Positions 6,672 through 9,380 of a DNA stretch of 9,380 nucleotides are shown piece by piece. The position numbers and the translations under genes were made by a program. The notes beneath the pieces were generated by a model, which was not told the origin of the DNA, ran no database searches, and was given only the letters and a program-made list of their open reading frames with translations. Numbering within the stretch: the stretch's first letter is position 1; the number at the start of each line of letters is the position of its first letter. Origin of the DNA: Verrucomicrobiales bacterium. Lineage in GTDB: Bacteria; Verrucomicrobiota; Verrucomicrobiia; Verrucomicrobiales; DEV007. Location of the stretch: NCBI GenBank assembly GCA_007123695.1, contig SLGN01000603.1:1-9380 (forward strand), given 5' to 3'.

Positions 6672-6720
6672 GCCGTCTGCGGCACCGCGCCAATAAATCC
6701 CTTCAGACGGCGCGACGGCC
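6672..6720. repeat. Competing inverted repeats in the divergent spacer
   Basis: GCCGTCTG (6672-6679) is exactly complementary to CAGACGGC (6704-6711). Overlapping bases GGCCGTC (6671-6677) are exactly complementary to GACGGCC (6714-6720). The left arm can therefore pair with either of two right arms, giving two mutually exclusive stems around an A/T-containing loop (CAATAAATCC at 6691-6700). This could be a regulatory switch or simply a repeated operator half-site. Confidence 0.5.
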
Positions 6721-6778
6721 TCGGACCGCATCGGCGGCCGCTTGCAGGGCAAGGCTCCGGTAGCATCGAATGGTCTTT

Positions 6779-6796
6779 GTTCAAATCAAAATGAAC
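6779..6796. repeat. GTTCA-N8-TGAAC inverted repeat in an A/T-rich island
   Basis: Five-base arms GTTCA (6779-6783) and TGAAC (6792-6796) flank an A-rich 8-bp centre. The symmetry and A/T-rich core would suit a regulator-binding site 97 bp upstream of the rfbB start, but the arms are short and the regulator is unknown. Confidence 0.3.
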
Positions 6797-6892
6797 TCGC
6801 GGCGAGAGCGGTTCCGCGCGGTTTTTCTCCCGCTTTTCCGCAGAGGGCCTATTCTGTGCGGGACGACACTTTCGGAAACGATTCCCACGACC

Positions 6893-7975
6893 ATGCGACT
6901 CCTCCTCACCGGCGGCTGCGGATTCATCGGGTCCGCCCTCGTCCGCGAACTGCTCCGTCCGCCCCGCGCCGGCGGCAGCGGGCTCGCGGTCGAGCGCCTC
7001 GTGAACCTCGACAAGATGACCTACGCGGCCCATCCGGACAATCTCGCGGCGCTCGCCGGGGATCCGAGGCTGCTCACGGTGCGGGGCGACATCGGCGACG
7101 CCCCGCTGCTCGGCTCGCTCTTCGAGGAGCATCGCTTCGACGCGGTGCTCCATCTCGCCGCCGAGAGCCACGTCGACCGGTCCATCGATTCGCCCGCGCC
7201 CTTCGTGGAGACGAACGTGCTCGGAACCTTCCATCTTGTGGAGGCGGCGAGACGGCATCTTTCCGCCCTCGCCCCCGAGGCGGCGGGCCGCTTCCGCTTC
7301 CTCAATGTCTCCACCGACGAGGTCTACGGCGAACTCGCCGAGGGGGCGCCGCCGGTCGCCGAGTCGGCGCCCCTGCGTCCGGGCAATCCCTATTCGGCCT
7401 CGAAGGCGGGCGGCGACCACCTCGTGGCCTCCTACTGCCGGACCTACGGCTTTCCGGCGATCACGGCACGCAGTTCCAACAACTACGGGCCGCGCCAGTT
7501 TCCGGAAAAGCTGATTCCGCTCGCCATCGCGAAGCTGCGCCGCGGCGAGGCCCTGCCGCTCTACGGAGACGGTTCGCAGACGAGGGAGTGGATCCATGTC
7601 GAAGACCATTGCCGGGGACTGCGGGAGATCCTGCTGCGGGGCCGGCCGGGGGAAGTGTACCACGTCGGCGGCGGAGACGAACGGAGCAACCGCGAGGTCG
7701 CCCGGCTCCTCGTGCAGTTCGTAGACGAGCGTCTCCCTGGCGGGGTCCGGCGCGATCCGGAGGAACGCCTCGCCTTCGTCGCGGACCGCCCCGGCCACGA
7801 CCGCCGCTACGCGCTCGACTCGTCGAAACTGATGCGGGAACTCGGATGGAGCCCGAAGATTTTCTTCGAAGAGGGTCTGCAGGAGACGGTTCGCTGGTAT
7901 TTCGAGAACGAAGACTGGACGGAACGGCTCGGAGGCGGGCGCCATCGAAGCGACCGGCTCGGCTTGCTTCCGTGA
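6893..7975 (+). CDS. rfbB: dTDP-glucose 4,6-dehydratase RfbB/RmlB
   Basis: This 360-residue SDR enzyme converts dTDP-glucose to dTDP-4-keto-6-deoxyglucose, the branch point for dTDP-rhamnose and many deoxy-amino sugars. The start at 6893 gives MRLLLTGGCGFIGSALVREL, with the NAD loop TGGCGFIGS at 6-14. A longer open frame from 6770 would add 41 residues before this and is not supported. Further motifs are HLAAESHVDRSI (87-98), the active-site VSTDEVYGE with Asp142/Glu143, the YxxxK pair Tyr167/Lys171 in NPYSASKAGGDHL, SSNNYGPRQFPEKLIPLAI (194-212), and GDGSQTREWIHVEDHC (225-240). The ending has DRPGHDRRYALD, as usual. It is the only plus-strand gene, divergent from fcl and convergent with the aminotransferase. 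RfbA, RfbC and RfbD are absent here, so the final sugar is not defined. Sampled GC is about 73 %. Confidence 0.96.
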   Translation: MRLLLTGGCGFIGSALVRELLRPPRAGGSGLAVERLVNLDKMTYAAHPDNLAALAGDPRLLTVRGDIGDAPLLGSLFEEHRFDAVLHLAAESHVDRSIDSPAPFVETNVLGTFHLVEAARRHLSALAPEAAGRFRFLNVSTDEVYGELAEGAPPVAESAPLRPGNPYSASKAGGDHLVASYCRTYGFPAITARSSNNYGPRQFPEKLIPLAIAKLRRGEALPLYGDGSQTREWIHVEDHCRGLREILLRGRPGEVYHVGGGDERSNREVARLLVQFVDERLPGGVRRDPEERLAFVADRPGHDRRYALDSSKLMRELGWSPKIFFEEGLQETVRWYFENEDWTERLGGGRHRSDRLGLLP

Positions 7976-7993
7976 AGCGCGCGCCCCGTCCCC

Positions 7994-9085
7994 TCATCCG
8001 CCGAGGATCGCCGCGGCGACGCGGTCCTGGTCCTCGGCGGTGACGTAGGGGCTCATCGGCAGGCTGAGTCCGGTCGAGGCGACGCGTTCGGCCACGGGGA
8101 AGTCGCCGGCGCAGTGCCCGAGGCCGGCGAAGACGGGCTGCAAGTGCAGGGGCACGGCGTAGTAGGGCACCGAGGGCACGGCGGCGGCGGCGAGCTTCGC
8201 CTGGAGGGTGTCGCGCGCCTCGCCGAGGACGGTGTACTGGGCCCAGACCGAGGTGTTGCCCTCGGCCACCCGGGGCAGGGTCAGGGGCGCGTCGGCGAGA
8301 CGGGCGGCGTAGCCCTCGGCGACGGCCTGGCGCAGGGCGACCTCCTCGTCGAAGATCTCCAGCTTGGCCAGAAGGATGGCGGCCTGCAAGGAATCGAGTC
8401 GCCCGTTGATCCCGACGACGGGGTGGTAGTGTTTCCTCTCCTGCCCATGGACGCGGATCCAGCGCATGCGCTCGGCCAGCTCGTCGTCGTCGGTGAAGAG
8501 CGCCCCGCCGTCGCCGTAGCCGCCGAGGGGCTTGGAGGGGAAGAAGGAGGTGCTGCCGACCCGCGAAAGGGCGCCGGACCGCTTCCCGCGATGGGTCGCG
8601 CCGAAGCTCTGGGCGGCGTCCTCGATCACGGGGATGCCGCCAGCCTCTGCGGCGATGCGGTTGATCGCGGTCATGTCGGCGGTCTGCCCGAAGATCCCGA
8701 CGGGCAGGATGGCCTTGGTCCGCTCGGTGATGGCGGCGGCGAGCAGGGCGGGGTCGAGGTTCCAGGTGTCCGCCTCGATGTCGACGAAGACGGGCCGCGC
8801 CCCCAGCAGGGCGACGACCTCGGCGGTGGAGATCCAGGTGTAGGGCACGGTCACGACTTCGTCGCCGGGACCGACCCCGAGGGCCATCAGGGCGATCAGG
8901 AGCGAGTCGGTCCCCGAAGAGACGCCGATGGCGTGGCGGCAGCCGAGGTAGTCGCAGAGACGGGCCTCCAGCTCGGCGACCTCGGGGCCGAGAACGTATT
9001 GCCCGTGGTCGAGGACGGCGGCGATGCGCCGGTCGATCGACTCGCGGATGCGGCGTTGCTGGGACTTGAGGTCGATGAACTCCAT
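7994..9085 (-). CDS. DegT/DnrJ/EryC1/StrS family sugar aminotransferase, WbpE-like
   Basis: This 363-residue PLP-dependent enzyme aminates a keto nucleotide sugar in the cytoplasm. The opening MEFIDLKSQQRRIRESIDRR, then HGQYVLGPEVAELE, is very like WbpE/WlbC, which form UDP-3-amino-GlcNAc-uronate. PLP-site features are SSGTDSLL (56-63), VIEDAAQSFG with Asp156, and SFFPSKPLGGYGDGGALF with Lys185 as the expected Schiff-base lysine. NGRLDSLQAAILLAKLEIF follows, and the C-domain ends with a Pro-Met-Ser-Pro segment. Neither a WbpB-type dehydrogenase nor a WbpD-type acetyltransferase is in the window. With rfbB next door, a dTDP-3-keto sugar substrate (FdtB/QdtB type) is an alternative, though the sequence pattern favours WbpE. 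It converges with rfbB across 18 bp. The leader is C/T-rich and contains two copies of a heptamer that runs into the start codon; no Shine-Dalgarno is seen. Confidence 0.93.
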   Translation of the reverse strand: MEFIDLKSQQRRIRESIDRRIAAVLDHGQYVLGPEVAELEARLCDYLGCRHAIGVSSGTDSLLIALMALGVGPGDEVVTVPYTWISTAEVVALLGARPVFVDIEADTWNLDPALLAAAITERTKAILPVGIFGQTADMTAINRIAAEAGGIPVIEDAAQSFGATHRGKRSGALSRVGSTSFFPSKPLGGYGDGGALFTDDDELAERMRWIRVHGQERKHYHPVVGINGRLDSLQAAILLAKLEIFDEEVALRQAVAEGYAARLADAPLTLPRVAEGNTSVWAQYTVLGEARDTLQAKLAAAAVPSVPYYAVPLHLQPVFAGLGHCAGDFPVAERVASTGLSLPMSPYVTAEDQDRVAAAILGG

Positions 9086-9140
9086 GGATGGTGGATGGGA
9101 AATAGGGAAAAAAGGCCGGCCGTCCGGTCGCTCGGTCGCT
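9085..9140. repeat. Two short tandem duplications around the aminotransferase leader
   Basis: TGGATGG is repeated head-to-tail at 9085-9091 and 9092-9098, touching the aminotransferase start codon. CGGTCGCT is repeated at 9125-9132 and 9133-9140, and a related CAGTCGCG follows. They bracket the 54-bp gap before the upstream gene's stop. Both look like local slippage duplications; no function is evident. Confidence 0.55.
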
Positions 9141-9380
9141 CAGTCGCGGAACCAGCGCAGGATCATGGGGACGAGGCCGCTGCCCCGCTTCTGCCATTTT
9201 TGCAGGGCGCGGATGCGGTTGAGGCGCTGCTCGGCCCCGGGACCGGGCGAGCGTTCCTGCTCGCGCCGGGCCTGCTGCAGCATCGAGGAGAGACGCTCCT
9301 CGGCGTGGGCGAGGCGGGGCATGAGGCGGTTGTCGAGAAAGTGGCCCACAATCCGGCTGACGTTGAGGTCGGCGAGGTAG
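9140..9380 (-). CDS. C-terminal end of an unidentified protein, 5'-truncated by window edge
   Basis: The frame is open from the right edge (first whole codon at 9379) to the TGA at 9142-9140, giving 79 residues. A GTG at 9349 could be read as a start, but the upstream codons continue naturally (YLADLNVSRI before it), so this is most likely the tail of a larger protein. It contains an amphipathic Glu/Arg/Leu-rich helix (LAHAEERLSSMLQQARREQE), a Pro-Gly hinge (SPGPG), and a basic aromatic end (RALQKWQKRGSGLVPMILRW). I do not recognise the family. The Arg/Lys/Trp-rich ending resembles in style the tail of the coiled-coil sulfotransferase, which is not evidence of homology. It reads in the same direction as the aminotransferase, 54 bp upstream of it, so the two may be co-transcribed. 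Confidence 0.6.
   Translation of the reverse strand, partial: YLADLNVSRIVGHFLDNRLMPRLAHAEERLSSMLQQARREQERSPGPGAEQRLNRIRALQKWQKRGSGLVPMILRWFRD

Larger units (their letters stand above)
6564..6892. promoter_or_regulatory. Divergent 329-bp intergenic region between fcl and rfbB
   Basis: This is the longest gene-free stretch and must hold promoters for both directions if the flanking starts are right. It has several inverted repeats (listed separately), a GC-rich left part, and an A/T-rich island at about 6773-6800. On the plus strand TATTCT at 6850-6855 is a possible -10 element for rfbB, about 38 bp before its ATG, but I see no convincing -35 at 17 bp. On the minus strand TTGATT within the A/T-rich island could be a -35, with only a weak -10 match. 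No RNA gene or coding frame with a credible product was recognised here. Confidence 0.5.

Noticed and set aside
6564..6752. N-terminal extension of fcl to 6752
   Set aside because: The extra 63 residues are Arg/Ala-rich and precede the family's normal start next to the dinucleotide-binding loop.
6560..7945. Minus-strand 461-residue frame antisense to rfbB
   Set aside because: It overlaps an unambiguous rfbB on the other strand and has no recognisable motif.
7976..7993. Bidirectional terminator between the convergent rfbB and aminotransferase genes
   Set aside because: The 18-bp gap is GC-rich but has no stem-loop with a flanking T-run.

Overview
The window is about 65-75 % GC DNA, densely packed with surface-glycan genes. 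Signs of a Gram-negative bacterium are the nucleotide-sugar repertoire (pseudaminic acid, L-fucose, dTDP-deoxyhexose and an amino-sugar transaminase) and the absence of Gram-positive-type Shine-Dalgarno sites. Two sulfotransferases and pyrimidine-rich leaders without Shine-Dalgarno motifs would suit an aquatic PVC-group organism such as a Verrucomicrobiota member. That placement is inference; there is no rRNA or other marker to fix it.

Positions 1-6563 (minus strand) form one tightly spaced run of seven genes, read from high to low coordinates: GDP-L-fucose synthase (fcl); a six-helix membrane protein resembling the transmembrane half of an ABC exporter but with no ATPase domain; a sulfotransferase with a coiled-coil tail that is translationally coupled to it; a second, shorter sulfotransferase; pseB; pseC; and the pseudaminic-acid-associated methyltransferase, which runs off the left edge. 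Gaps are 22-57 bp, with three start/stop overlaps or near-overlaps (pseB/pseC, membrane protein/sulfotransferase, pseC/methyltransferase at 22 bp), so co-transcription is likely.

Positions 6564-6892 are a 329-bp non-coding divergent spacer rich in inverted repeats. From it, fcl and the rest of the operon run leftwards and rfbB (dTDP-glucose 4,6-dehydratase) runs rightwards. rfbB converges, with an 18-bp gap, on a minus-strand DegT-family sugar aminotransferase (WbpE-like). Upstream of that is the C-terminal end of an unidentified protein that enters from the right edge.

Together the genes supply precursors for a complex surface glycan. PseB and PseC make the first two intermediates of CMP-pseudaminic acid, Fcl makes GDP-L-fucose, RfbB makes dTDP-4-keto-6-deoxyglucose, and the aminotransferase makes an amino sugar. 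Two PAPS-type sulfotransferases could decorate the product with sulfate. The least ordinary element is the ATPase-less ABC-exporter-like membrane protein coupled to a sulfotransferase with a TGATG junction. The remaining pathway genes (pseH/G/I/F, gmd, rfbA, glycosyltransferases, flippase or polymerase) are not in the window.
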